This document shows, one piece after another, positions 1 to 8,815 of a stretch of 64,000 nucleotides of DNA. The number at the start of each line of letters is the position of its first letter. Within the stretch, counting starts at the first letter, position 1. This stretch comes from Chitinophaga terrae (ex Kim and Jung 2007). Its GTDB lineage: Bacteria > Bacteroidota > Bacteroidia > Chitinophagales > Chitinophagaceae. The translations under genes and the position numbers were made by a program. The notes under the pieces were generated by a model. The model did no database searches and was not told where the DNA came from. It saw only the letters and a list, made by a program, of their open reading frames with translations. The stretch is taken from assembly GCF_900107795.1 (NCBI RefSeq), contig NZ_FNRL01000026.1, forward strand, positions 36,641-100,640. The letters are read 5' to 3'.

Positions 1-1685
1 CCATTCTTTTTTACTTTTCCTTTAACAGGAGTCAGTACAGTAACGGCTGCTGTGTTTGCATTCAACGATAATTCATAGTCACCTTTTACATTCCGTGCGA
101 TAAACTGCCTGCTAACGGTATCGTATATATCAACAGCCGTTTCGCCGAGCGGCAGCATTACTTTTTTTGTTTCAGGGTATGGGTTATAGTACAGGTAAGA
201 AGGATAAGCCTTATCCCTGAAAAAGTCGGTCGCCAGCAGGTTTAGCTGCAATATGCCGTTCACATTGGTGTTCCGGATAATGCTGCCAAAGATGCCTACA
301 TGCCCGCTGCCATACACGCTGAACTGTGAAACATCCGGGTTGCCTTTGGCCCATAAAGGACCATCGCCCTGCGCTACCGGCGCTTTCAGGTGAGCGTATT
401 CAGGGTACGACGGCGAGTGGATAATACCCTCGTAGCCGATAACCCCCTTGGTAATGCCTGCTTTTTCCGGGATCGTTTCGTGTTCATCAGGCATATACTG
501 GGTATAGAAGAAACGGGCTGCATTGGCTGCATTCAGCATCCATTTACCGATAGCAGCCGCATAGGAAGGATCATAGCGTACCAACGGCACCAGCGGCCAT
601 GCGGCGTCGAAGGTATTCATCAGGAAACCGTATCCTCCCCTGTCGGTAGTGCTGCCCACAATACCTGAAATATCTATCCCGTTCCAGTTGCCTACGAGTA
701 CGCCCCAGCCTATACGACATTCAGGATCGCCGTTGAATGTCCAATCGAGGAAGGGTTGCACATTAAACGATTGCCCCTGTTCTGCATTCAGCCTCGCCGC
801 CATTAAAGCGCCGAAAGGCATGAATATTTCGTAGAAGGTGTTTTTAGGTTGCTTCTGCAAAGTTCCCAGGGCATGAATAGCAGCTTTGAGATAACGGGGA
901 TCGTTAAACTTCTTATAAGCTGCATACAACACATAGGCATGCCCCGCGGCTGCATCGGGCTGGTGACAGATCTGGTTCGACTTAGGCGTCATTGCCGCAT
1001 AGTCGAAGAACGTATGGTTGTAGTCGCCATTCAATACGGAATCCGCTGCACAGAACTGCTCCGCTATAGTGCGGGCTAATGAATCCAGCCCGGCTACGGA
1101 AGGATAACGGTCGTAGATACCGTAGAATAACATATTCGGGTATACGTCGTACCACCAGTCTCTCCCATACCCGCCGCCCAGCAACGCTACTTCTGGGCAG
1201 GTATTGTTCATCATGATATTCCATTTCGTTTCGCTGTTGAAATAGTTCTTCAACATACTCACATAGTCCAGCCCCTGTTGACTGCTTTTATCTATGCCAA
1301 CCAGCGAAGCGCCTAATGTTGCGCCCATAGTGGCCAACGCTTCATGGAACATTCCCTTGTTATGTGCGGGGCCCTGGCGCTGATCATCCATAGCCGTATA
1401 TAAGCCCACGACGGGTTGCGGGAAGTTGTGTTTGGAGCTATCCCACCACACGAGCGGCCAATGGGGCCCTGTAGCTTTAAAATCATACACTGTACTGTCG
1501 AACTGCCGGGCAAGGGTATACCAGTCAATTATCTGCAATGGTTGCGGTATGGCCGGCATCTGGTTCACCCTGGCTATTGCTTCCTGTTTTACCGGTTCCG
1601 GCGGCGTCTCCTTACAGGCTGTCCACGCCAGGCATAGCAGGATGGCTGTCTGTTTCAATTTTACCATGCTGTGAATTTTTTTCAT
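1..1685 (-). CDS. Secreted lipoprotein of unknown function, probable glycan-active (partial, 3' end off window)
   Basis: An open frame runs from 1685 off the left edge, giving at least 560 residues with no stop. It begins MKKIHSMVKLKQTAILLC and reaches a lipobox-like WTAC, so it is probably a lipoprotein. An alternative ATG lies at 1667. The gene overlaps the end of the MFS gene by 74 bases, which implies translational coupling. The body is rich in Trp, Tyr and His (for example GGGYGRDWWYDVYPNMLFYG and NQICHQPDAAAGHAYVLYAA) and has repeated amphipathic helices of the kind seen in alpha/alpha-barrel glycosidases. I do not recognise the family. Being last in an operon of SusC, SusD, GH130 and MFS, it may be an outer-surface or periplasmic enzyme acting on the same mannoside; this is inference. 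Confidence 0.75.
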   Translation of the reverse strand, partial: MKKIHSMVKLKQTAILLCLAWTACKETPPEPVKQEAIARVNQMPAIPQPLQIIDWYTLARQFDSTVYDFKATGPHWPLVWWDSSKHNFPQPVVGLYTAMDDQRQGPAHNKGMFHEALATMGATLGASLVGIDKSSQQGLDYVSMLKNYFNSETKWNIMMNNTCPEVALLGGGYGRDWWYDVYPNMLFYGIYDRYPSVAGLDSLARTIAEQFCAADSVLNGDYNHTFFDYAAMTPKSNQICHQPDAAAGHAYVLYAAYKKFNDPRYLKAAIHALGTLQKQPKNTFYEIFMPFGALMAARLNAEQGQSFNVQPFLDWTFNGDPECRIGWGVLVGNWNGIDISGIVGSTTDRGGYGFLMNTFDAAWPLVPLVRYDPSYAAAIGKWMLNAANAARFFYTQYMPDEHETIPEKAGITKGVIGYEGIIHSPSYPEYAHLKAPVAQGDGPLWAKGNPDVSQFSVYGSGHVGIFGSIIRNTNVNGILQLNLLATDFFRDKAYPSYLYYNPYPETKKVMLPLGETAVDIYDTVSRQFIARNVKGDYELSLNANTAAVTVLTPVKGKVKKN

Positions 1686-2925
1686 TAAGTTCTGTGATCA
1701 TCTCTTTTCCCTGGCGGATTATGCTACGGGCAACGATCAGCGACAACAACTGCAGCAGCGCAATAATTACGATAGCATAGCGCAATGCCGCTTCCCTTGA
1801 AAAATAATAAGCCAGGAAAATAAAAGTGGCTGCACCCAGGAAGCGGCCGGCATACAGGCCTACTTCATGGTTCAGTATATAGGCGAATTCATTTCTCCGC
1901 TCTTTCTTCGATAAAATATCTATCACATTAAACTGGATAGGAAAATAAGCCAGGTCCAGCAAGGGTTTGGCCAGCAGCAGGAACATCATGAATATGATCA
2001 CTCCCGTTGCATTGAAAAGGGCGCCGTTGAATATAGCAGCAATGGCAAAGAAGACCAGCCCTGCTGCAAAAATGTACAAACGGTGCGCTGGCTTTGCCAT
2101 ACGGCCAATGATGTACATCAGTATCGCGGCAATGATGGCGCCTACCGACTGAGCGGTACCCAACGCGCCTTCTTTTCCCAGCAGTAACATGATGAGCATA
2201 GCAGGAGCAGTTACCAGGTAGCCCTGCGCCAGTCCCTTTAATGCAGCCAGCAATAACAGCTTGCTCCAGTAAGGATCAAATTTGAAGAAGATGAACCTTT
2301 GCTGTTTGGGATTGGAAAAATTCCCTCTGAAACACACTACAGATGCCGCGATGGTAACTACAAACACGATGGCGGTAATGATGCGGTAAGCTACATTTAC
2401 ACTCTGTTTGTTCCCAACCAGTTCAATAAACCATCCTATGCAGATAGGTATTACCACCGCTATGATCGTATAAAAAAAGGTTTCGAGCCCATAGTAATAA
2501 TTCCTGTTATGATCGTTGGTGATAGAGAGGGCGAGGTAATCCCTGTTGGCCCAGTAAAAACCGAACGACATACCCATGATCATACCTGCAACGGCAATAC
2601 CGGTAAGATCCAGCGTAGTCAGCGACATCATTACCATCATCGATACCCCGCTCAGCATCATGCCTGCCGAATACAGGGTTTTAATGCTAAACCTGTTCAG
2701 CAGGAAACCATTGATAAGAAATGTGAGCGGTATTCCAGTATATATGGTAAGCTGGTAGATCACCACCTTCGTTGGGTCGTTAGAGTTACGCATCACATAG
2801 GCGGCCACAAATATATCGATCACCGGCAGTACCAGGGCATAGATCATGTTGGTTAGTACCAGTATCCGGAAATCGTGCGGCTGTTCAGCGAAGTGACGGA
2901 TCTCCGCCTTCAGATTCTTGAGCAT
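1612..2925 (-). CDS. MFS sugar transporter
   Basis: The 437-residue protein has about twelve hydrophobic segments and a short basic N-terminus, as in the major facilitator superfamily. It carries no signal peptide and should sit in the inner membrane. It starts 4 bases after the GH130 stop, so the two are co-translated. Pairing of an MFS permease with a cytoplasmic GH130 enzyme is known from beta-mannoside pathways, where the disaccharide is imported intact and then phosphorolysed. The most likely substrate here is therefore a short mannoside released in the periplasm. Substrate identity is inferred from neighbours only. Confidence 0.85.
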   Translation of the reverse strand: MLKNLKAEIRHFAEQPHDFRILVLTNMIYALVLPVIDIFVAAYVMRNSNDPTKVVIYQLTIYTGIPLTFLINGFLLNRFSIKTLYSAGMMLSGVSMMVMMSLTTLDLTGIAVAGMIMGMSFGFYWANRDYLALSITNDHNRNYYYGLETFFYTIIAVVIPICIGWFIELVGNKQSVNVAYRIITAIVFVVTIAASVVCFRGNFSNPKQQRFIFFKFDPYWSKLLLLAALKGLAQGYLVTAPAMLIMLLLGKEGALGTAQSVGAIIAAILMYIIGRMAKPAHRLYIFAAGLVFFAIAAIFNGALFNATGVIIFMMFLLLAKPLLDLAYFPIQFNVIDILSKKERRNEFAYILNHEVGLYAGRFLGAATFIFLAYYFSREAALRYAIVIIALLQLLSLIVARSIIRQGKEMITELNEKNSQHGKIETDSHPAMPGVDSL

Positions 2926-2929
2926 AGCT

Positions 2930-3979
2930 TCACCGGTTTAAAGATGAAAGGATATCGGCAATAGAAAATTTCGCTGCACACACTACTTCATCTGCCGCAC
3001 CATAATAAATAGTCAGTTCATCTCCCCTGACCACATGACCATTGGTGAAAACCACCTGGCTGAAAAAACCTGTAAGTTCATAGGGCGCTTCGGGCGCCAT
3101 GATCGGATCTTCGCTCCTGGCAAGCACTTTAGACGGATCGTCCAGGTCCAGCAGCAAAGCGCCTAACCCGTATTGCTGTTTTGCATTAGCGCCGTGGTAG
3201 ATCTCCAGCCAGCCGGCTGAAGTTTTAATTGGCGCGGCGCCCGCGCCTACCCTGGCGCTGTCCCAATACCCTTCGCGGGTTTTAACCAGGCACTTATGGT
3301 GCCCCCAGTGCTTGCCGTCGGGCGACTTGGCCAGCCAGATATAGTTCCCTCCCAGGTCTACGCTGCTCGGGCGGTGCAGGGCATAGTAATGATCATGTAT
3401 CTTTTGTTCAAACAACGCGCAGTCCTTATTATGCGGCGGAATGATGACACCCTCACGGGTAAACGTTTTCCAGTCTTTCGTTGTACGCATTCCCACCGCT
3501 ACGCCGTTTGGCGAAACAGCGGTATAGGTCAGGTAGTAGGTGTCGCCGATCTTCGTTACCCTGCAATCTTCAATCCCGAATGTTTCCAGTTGTCCTATTC
3601 CATGCAGCTGCGGGTATCCTTCCGGTTCATAAAACCTGATGCCGTCTTCACTGCACAGCAGCCGGAGGTGCGAAAGCGTGGTAAGATAATCGTCGCCCCG
3701 GTAGCGGATCACGCGGGGATCTGTTGCTACCAGGTCCGGATCTTTTTTGGATATTTCGATGATCCTTATCCCGTTTTCCTCCAATACAGGAAAAGAGATC
3801 AGGTCCTGCTGCTGGTGAGGGCGTTCGGCCACCCTGACGATCAACCATATCTTATTATCAAACTCAAATACGCCCGGGTTCAGCAGGCAGGCTACTTCCA
3901 GTCCCGGCCTGCTGGGCTTTACATCTGCAGGTTTCAACAATGGATTCTCCATAAACCTGTTTACACTTACTTTCATCAT
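2930..3979 (-). CDS. GH130 mannoside phosphorylase or beta-mannosidase
   Basis: The 349-residue protein fits the five-bladed GH130 fold in length. Family motifs visible are GIEDCRVTKIGDTYYLTYTA (Asp of the ED pair is the usual general acid), the segment NKDCALFEQKI followed by HRPSS, and a Gly-rich strand ending GWLEIYHGAN. No signal peptide is seen, so it is cytoplasmic. The family contains mannoside phosphorylases (GH130_1 and _2) and beta-1,2-mannoside hydrolases; I cannot assign the subfamily by eye. A cytoplasmic location next to an MFS importer favours phosphorolysis, yielding mannose-1-phosphate. It starts 38 bases after the SusD stop. A second ATG lies one codon downstream. Confidence 0.88.
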   Translation of the reverse strand: MMKVSVNRFMENPLLKPADVKPSRPGLEVACLLNPGVFEFDNKIWLIVRVAERPHQQQDLISFPVLEENGIRIIEISKKDPDLVATDPRVIRYRGDDYLTTLSHLRLLCSEDGIRFYEPEGYPQLHGIGQLETFGIEDCRVTKIGDTYYLTYTAVSPNGVAVGMRTTKDWKTFTREGVIIPPHNKDCALFEQKIHDHYYALHRPSSVDLGGNYIWLAKSPDGKHWGHHKCLVKTREGYWDSARVGAGAAPIKTSAGWLEIYHGANAKQQYGLGALLLDLDDPSKVLARSEDPIMAPEAPYELTGFFSQVVFTNGHVVRGDELTIYYGAADEVVCAAKFSIADILSSLNR

Positions 3980-4017
3980 TCCATTTAAATATGAGGTGAT
4001 GGCGGTTGTTTCGCCAA

Positions 4018-5520
4018 TTAGTATCCAGGATTTTGTTTTAGTCCCAGGAGATCCGTTTCCCGTTGCGGGATCGGTAATAGTTTATTAAATGATTGCCATC
4101 CGTTGCCATAGTCGTGGTACCCTTTGAGCGGATCTGCATCTGCCGCTTTTGCCAATACGGTTTTAGCCAGGTCCCAGCGTACCAGGTCGTAATACCGGTG
4201 CCCTTCAAATGCCAGTTCCACTCTTCTTTCATGCTGTATAGCTTTTAACAGGGCAGCTTTATCAGAGGTTGTAACGGCAGGCAGGTTGGCGGCAGGATTA
4301 GCGGCATATTTTCTCGCGCGGGCCCTTACCCTTTCCAGGTCGGCTTTTGCCTGGTCGGGCATATTCAGGTTGGCATGGCATTCTGCTTTCCATAAGATCA
4401 CATCTGCCAGGCGGATGTAAACGAAATCAACTCCGCCATCGTCGATCGGGCTTACGTTGCTCATGAATTTGCGTACGTTATAACCGGTGAGCGGCGACCA
4501 GGCTGGATCATAGTTGCTGCCATCCAGGTATTTATCGCCCTGCATGAACAATGTGGCGGCCCTGCGCGGATCTCCTGTTTCAAACTCGTTTACCAGGTCC
4601 TGGGTTGGGATTTCGAAGCCCCAGCCCTTGCCTTGCGGTGCAAATACCGCATTAAGGATACTGCCCTGTGAAGGCGCTTTGCCAGCGTCGTGACGGGCTG
4701 CAAAAATGATCTCTCCGGCTCTTTCTCCAACCCCGTTAAAATTGTCTTCGAATTTATCTGTCAGGATATAATTATTCTTCTCCACTTCCACGATCTCGTT
4801 GAGACAATCCTGCCAGCGACTGCGATACAGGTAGGTTTTAGCCAGCAACGCATGTGCGGCGCCGCTGGTAGCCCTGTGATAATTATCGTTATCGTTGTAG
4901 GCAGGCGGAAGCAGGCTGATAGCCTGTTTCAGGTCACTCTCTATTTGTTCGTACACCTGCGCAACGGGTGTGCGCACGGTGTTATCCTTTAACTGTTTTT
5001 CCGGTATGAGCAAAGGAATATCGCCGAAGTTCACTACCAGGCGGAAGTAGTAGAACGCCCTTAAAAAGTAAGCTTCTCCCTGCATCCGTTTCCATAAAGC
5101 GGCATCCAGTCCCGGCACTTTGCTTCCGTCCTGCGTCAGCAAGGTGTTAGCGGCATCAATGCCTTTATAGTTGAACCGCCATACGCCTACCACGTTGTTG
5201 TTTTCAGGGAAAATGCTGAACGTCTGCATTCTTCTCATATCTTCCTGGTCGCCCAGGCTTCCTCCTCCCTTCACTGCGTCATCGCTCATTACATCTCCGA
5301 TCACCCAGTCGCGGGGAATGCTGCTTCCGTTATCCCAGTCCCATTCGCCGCGGAAACGGTTGGTCAGCGGTACGTAGGCTGCATCTATTGCCATGAGGAA
5401 GTCGTTCGGCTGCGTGAACACGTTGTCTTCCGTCAGTTTACCCTGCGGGTATTTTTCCAGTTGTTTGCTGCAGCTGGTAAAAGTGAATGCAGCAACTATG
5501 ATAGCAAATATCTTTTTCAT
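4018..5520 (-). CDS. SusD/RagB-family outer-membrane glycan-binding lipoprotein (locus 1)
   Basis: The 500-residue protein begins MKKIFAIIVAAFTFTSC, a lipoprotein signal with Cys 17. The body shows the SusD pattern: an N-terminal segment with AIDAAYVPL, TPR-like helices (AYFLRAFYYFRLVVNFGDIPL), and the C-terminal ERRVELAFEGHRYYDLVRW motif shared by the family. It caps the SusC pore on the cell surface and binds incoming oligosaccharide. It starts 19 bases after the SusC stop, so the two form one transcript. SusD sequence does not reveal the ligand; the operon partners GH130 and MFS suggest a mannoside. Confidence 0.95.
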   Translation of the reverse strand: MKKIFAIIVAAFTFTSCSKQLEKYPQGKLTEDNVFTQPNDFLMAIDAAYVPLTNRFRGEWDWDNGSSIPRDWVIGDVMSDDAVKGGGSLGDQEDMRRMQTFSIFPENNNVVGVWRFNYKGIDAANTLLTQDGSKVPGLDAALWKRMQGEAYFLRAFYYFRLVVNFGDIPLLIPEKQLKDNTVRTPVAQVYEQIESDLKQAISLLPPAYNDNDNYHRATSGAAHALLAKTYLYRSRWQDCLNEIVEVEKNNYILTDKFEDNFNGVGERAGEIIFAARHDAGKAPSQGSILNAVFAPQGKGWGFEIPTQDLVNEFETGDPRRAATLFMQGDKYLDGSNYDPAWSPLTGYNVRKFMSNVSPIDDGGVDFVYIRLADVILWKAECHANLNMPDQAKADLERVRARARKYAANPAANLPAVTTSDKAALLKAIQHERRVELAFEGHRYYDLVRWDLAKTVLAKAADADPLKGYHDYGNGWQSFNKLLPIPQRETDLLGLKQNPGY

Positions 5521-5539
5521 GATCGCTTGTTTTGATGGG

Positions 5540-8500
5540 TTAGAAACTTAATTGTAATCCTACCGTGAAAGTCTTGGAAGGAGGATAAGTACCCATATCT
5601 ATTCCTACTGCCAGATCCCCGTAATTCGCGAGGTTTTCGTTGGTGTACAGCTCTGGGTCCATGCCTTTGTATTTAGTAATGGTCCAGATATTTTGTCCGC
5701 TTACATAAACGCGCGCCTGGCTGAATCCTATTCTTTGCAACAACTGCGGCGTCAGCGTATATCCCAGCATGATATTCTTAAGTCTCAGGTAGCTGCCGCT
5801 CTGGATATAGCGGTCTGAATTCCTGCGGTTGTTGTTCGGGTCCTGGAAGGTAGCGCGGGGTGTGGTAGTGCTTGTACCTTCGCCATGCCAGCGGCTGTTG
5901 TAGAAGTCTTCCTTGTTGTTGAATCCGCGTCCATCAAAGCTGTTGATGATATTATCCACTTCGTTGTAGATCTGGTTGCCCTGTACGCCGTTGAAGAAAA
6001 CAGTCAGGTCAAACTGCTTGTAGTTCAGGCTGGCGTTAAGGCTGTACAGGAATTTAGGATTAGGATTGCCGATGATGGTACGGTCGGCGTCGTCGATCTT
6101 ACCATCGTTGGTTACATCCACGAAGCGGATATCCCCTGGTTTTGCGTTTGGTTGCAGCAGTTCTCCGTTGCTGTTCTTATAATCCTGTATTTCCTTTTCA
6201 TTCTGGAAGATGCCGGCTGTTTTATAACCAAAGAAGGAGCTGATAGGTTGTCCTTCCCTCAGTATCACCCTGCCTGAACCGGCAGAGAAGATCTGTTCTT
6301 TTCCCTTGTACAATGAAACAACTTTGTTCTTCAGCGTGGTAACGTTTGCGGATACATTCAGCGACAGGTCTTTATTAAAGGCCTGTCGGTAGCCAACGTT
6401 CATTTCAAATCCCTTGTTGCTCATTTTTGCACCGTTCACGTAGGCTGGCGCGGCATCGCCATTGGTATAGGAAGAAGGAAGCTGGATGAGGATATCGCTG
6501 GTTTGCTTATTGAAATAATCCAGGCTTAAAGACAGTGCGCCTTTAAAGAAAGCCGCGTCAATACCAATGTTCGACTGGGTAGTTGTTTCCCATTTTACAT
6601 CCGGGTTTCCCCTGCTCACTACCTGTAATACGTTGTTGGCAGTGGAGTAAATAGTGGAGAAAGGATACAGCCCGATGTTCTGGTTTCCGAGCTGGCCCCA
6701 GCCGCCACGGATCTTCAGGTCATTGAGCCAGGTAACGTCTTTCATGAAACTTTCCCTGGCAATGTTATAGCCGGCCGAGAAAGATGGGAAATAACCCCAG
6801 CGGTTGTTTTTAGAAAAGCGGGAGGAGGCATCTGCACGCATATTTACATTCAGTAAATATTTGCTGTCGTAGGCATAGGTTATGCGACCGAAATAAGACA
6901 TAAGGGCCCATTCTTCCAGGATACCGTCGTTAAACTGTTGTCCTGATCCGTAGGCGAGGTATTGCAGGCTGGGCGACTGGTCTGCGCGACTGTCGTAGCC
7001 ATTGCGGGAGGCAGAGAGATAGTCGGTTTTCGCCGTGATATACTCGCTACCCAGGGTAACCCCTACATCATGTTTTTTATTAAAGATATGATTGTAGTTC
7101 AATACGTTTGTCCAGTTAAGCACGGTAGACCTGTTCCTGAACTTGTCGAGGCCCTTGTCTTTATCCTGGAGGGTTGTACGGTCGCCCGGAATTTGCCCGC
7201 TGTACTGCTGATGTTCAGCGAAGATAACGTCGGCGCCGGCGTCTGTTCTGAACTTGAAGTCGTTACCGATCCTTGCTTCTGCGAAAACATTTCCCAGCAA
7301 GCGGTAGTTACTGTTGTTGCTGAACCGGTAGTCGGCAATTGCCAACGGGTTCTTTCCATCTCCGTACAACAGTGCGCTTTTATAGAGGTCTGCCGGCGGC
7401 AGATCGGTGTATAAACCGGTTTTGCTATCATATACCGGAATAGCGTTAGGCCTGATCAGCGCATACCTTACCACACCCGGCAAGCTGCCGGGGCGGGCGC
7501 CGTCGCCGCTGGCTCCTACCTGTTTCGTACGGTCGTAAGTGAGGCTGAGGTTTTCCCCTACCCGCAGCCAGTTTTTTACATCGCTGCTGATATTGGATCT
7601 CAGACCATAACGTTTGAAATTGGAATTAACGATAGTACCATCCTGGTTCAGCACATTGCCGGAAAGGTAATACCTGGTTTTTTCTGACCCGCCGGAGAAA
7701 CTGAGGTTATAACGCTGGGTCAGGGCCTGGCGGAAAACTGCGTCCAGCCAGTTGGTATTAGGCAGTTTGGATGGGTCGTCCTGGTTGCGGGTAGCTGAGC
7801 CGTCGTTTGCAAATGCTTCGTTCTGCAGTTCAATGAACTGGGCGGTCGACATCATTTTAGGCAACCCGGATGCTTTGGCGATGCCATAGGCTACTTCCAG
7901 TCCTACTTCATTTTTGCCTGGCTGCCCGGATTTAGTGGTCACCAGTACCACGCCATTGGCGGCCCTGGAACCGTAGATCGCAGCAGCGGCCGCGTCTTTC
8001 AGTACTTCCATGGAGGCGATGTCATTGGGCGAGATAGTGGTGAGACCGCTGGTCATTGGCACTCCGTCCACGATAAAGAGAGGATTGCTGTTATTTAAAG
8101 TACCGATACCGCGGATACGTATAACCGCTTCCGTGCCCGGGGCGCCGGTCGGGGAAGTGACGGTTACGCCTGGCGCCTGGCCCTGCAGGGCTGTGCTCAG
8201 GTCTACTGCCTGCGTTTTTGCAAGGGCTTTACCGTCGATAGAGGAAATAGCGCCCGTGATCTGGCTTTTCCGTTGTGTGCCATAGCCGATCACGACTACA
8301 TCTTTCAAACCAACTTCATCTTTTAATAAAACCACATTTAAAGCTCCGCTGCCGGAGTAGTGAACTGTTTTGGTGATAAATCCCATAAAGGAGAATTGAA
8401 GGGACGCAGGCACCTTATCTACCAGGGTGAGCGACCATGTTCCGTCGGGCTGTGAAACCGTACCATTGCTGGTATTTTGTTGGAGGATGGTTACTCCCGG

Positions 8501-8611
8501 GATGGGAGCACCCTGAGCATCACTAACCTTTCCGCTTACTTTCACCTGTGCGAAGGCGCCTCCGACCAGCAGCAGGAATGCGGCAGTCATGAATACTGTC
8601 CAGTTTTTCAT
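5540..8611 (-). CDS. SusC/RagA-family TonB-dependent outer-membrane transporter (locus 1)
   Basis: The 1023-residue protein starts with the signal peptide MKNWTVFMTAAFLLLVGGAFAQ. A carboxypeptidase-D-like domain follows (about residues 22-100: VSGKVSDAQGAPIPGVTIL). Next come a plug with the SusC signature (IRIRGIGTLNNSNPLFIVDG and MEVLKDAAAAAIYGSRAANG) and a 22-strand barrel ending in FTVGLQLSF, with the terminal Phe needed for BAM insertion. There is no STN domain, so control is not through an anti-sigma factor. That fits the hybrid two-component sensor lying just upstream. It imports oligosaccharide using TonB energy. Confidence 0.96.
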   Translation of the reverse strand: MKNWTVFMTAAFLLLVGGAFAQVKVSGKVSDAQGAPIPGVTILQQNTSNGTVSQPDGTWSLTLVDKVPASLQFSFMGFITKTVHYSGSGALNVVLLKDEVGLKDVVVIGYGTQRKSQITGAISSIDGKALAKTQAVDLSTALQGQAPGVTVTSPTGAPGTEAVIRIRGIGTLNNSNPLFIVDGVPMTSGLTTISPNDIASMEVLKDAAAAAIYGSRAANGVVLVTTKSGQPGKNEVGLEVAYGIAKASGLPKMMSTAQFIELQNEAFANDGSATRNQDDPSKLPNTNWLDAVFRQALTQRYNLSFSGGSEKTRYYLSGNVLNQDGTIVNSNFKRYGLRSNISSDVKNWLRVGENLSLTYDRTKQVGASGDGARPGSLPGVVRYALIRPNAIPVYDSKTGLYTDLPPADLYKSALLYGDGKNPLAIADYRFSNNSNYRLLGNVFAEARIGNDFKFRTDAGADVIFAEHQQYSGQIPGDRTTLQDKDKGLDKFRNRSTVLNWTNVLNYNHIFNKKHDVGVTLGSEYITAKTDYLSASRNGYDSRADQSPSLQYLAYGSGQQFNDGILEEWALMSYFGRITYAYDSKYLLNVNMRADASSRFSKNNRWGYFPSFSAGYNIARESFMKDVTWLNDLKIRGGWGQLGNQNIGLYPFSTIYSTANNVLQVVSRGNPDVKWETTTQSNIGIDAAFFKGALSLSLDYFNKQTSDILIQLPSSYTNGDAAPAYVNGAKMSNKGFEMNVGYRQAFNKDLSLNVSANVTTLKNKVVSLYKGKEQIFSAGSGRVILREGQPISSFFGYKTAGIFQNEKEIQDYKNSNGELLQPNAKPGDIRFVDVTNDGKIDDADRTIIGNPNPKFLYSLNASLNYKQFDLTVFFNGVQGNQIYNEVDNIINSFDGRGFNNKEDFYNSRWHGEGTSTTTPRATFQDPNNNRRNSDRYIQSGSYLRLKNIMLGYTLTPQLLQRIGFSQARVYVSGQNIWTITKYKGMDPELYTNENLANYGDLAVGIDMGTYPPSKTFTVGLQLSF

Positions 8612-8720
8612 TCGTAAGAATTTATGGCTCTTTTCAGGAGCCGGTTTTCAAAAAAATTTAATTACTCCTTAATTACCAGGAAAGTGGAATTCCGCTATTT
8701 CATACGTTGGAATCATGTCC

Positions 8721-8728
8721 CAAATCTA
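8721..8728 (-). promoter_or_regulatory. Candidate -7 element of the locus 1 susC promoter
   Basis: The minus strand reads TAGATTTG, a full match to the Bacteroidota -7 consensus TAnnTTTG. It lies about 110 bases upstream of the SusC start. No TTG sits at the usual -33 distance. That is common for promoters that depend on an activator, and a direct repeat fills the -33 region instead. Confidence 0.4.
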
Positions 8729-8748
8729 GCGGCTTGGGAAGGAAAATG

Positions 8749-8776
8749 ACTGTACTATTATTGCAAAAAACTGTAC
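8749..8776. promoter_or_regulatory. Direct repeat ACTGTAC x2, candidate operator for the hybrid two-component regulator
   Basis: ACTGTAC occurs at 8749-8755 and again at 8770-8776, exactly 21 bases apart, or two helical turns. The pair lies about 20 bases upstream of the candidate -7 box. AraC-type output domains of hybrid two-component systems typically bind direct repeats on one DNA face next to the polymerase. Binding by the adjacent regulator is inferred. Confidence 0.4.
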
Positions 8777-8815
8777 AATCGAAAAAATACATAATTGATA
8801 ATCAACGAATTAATA

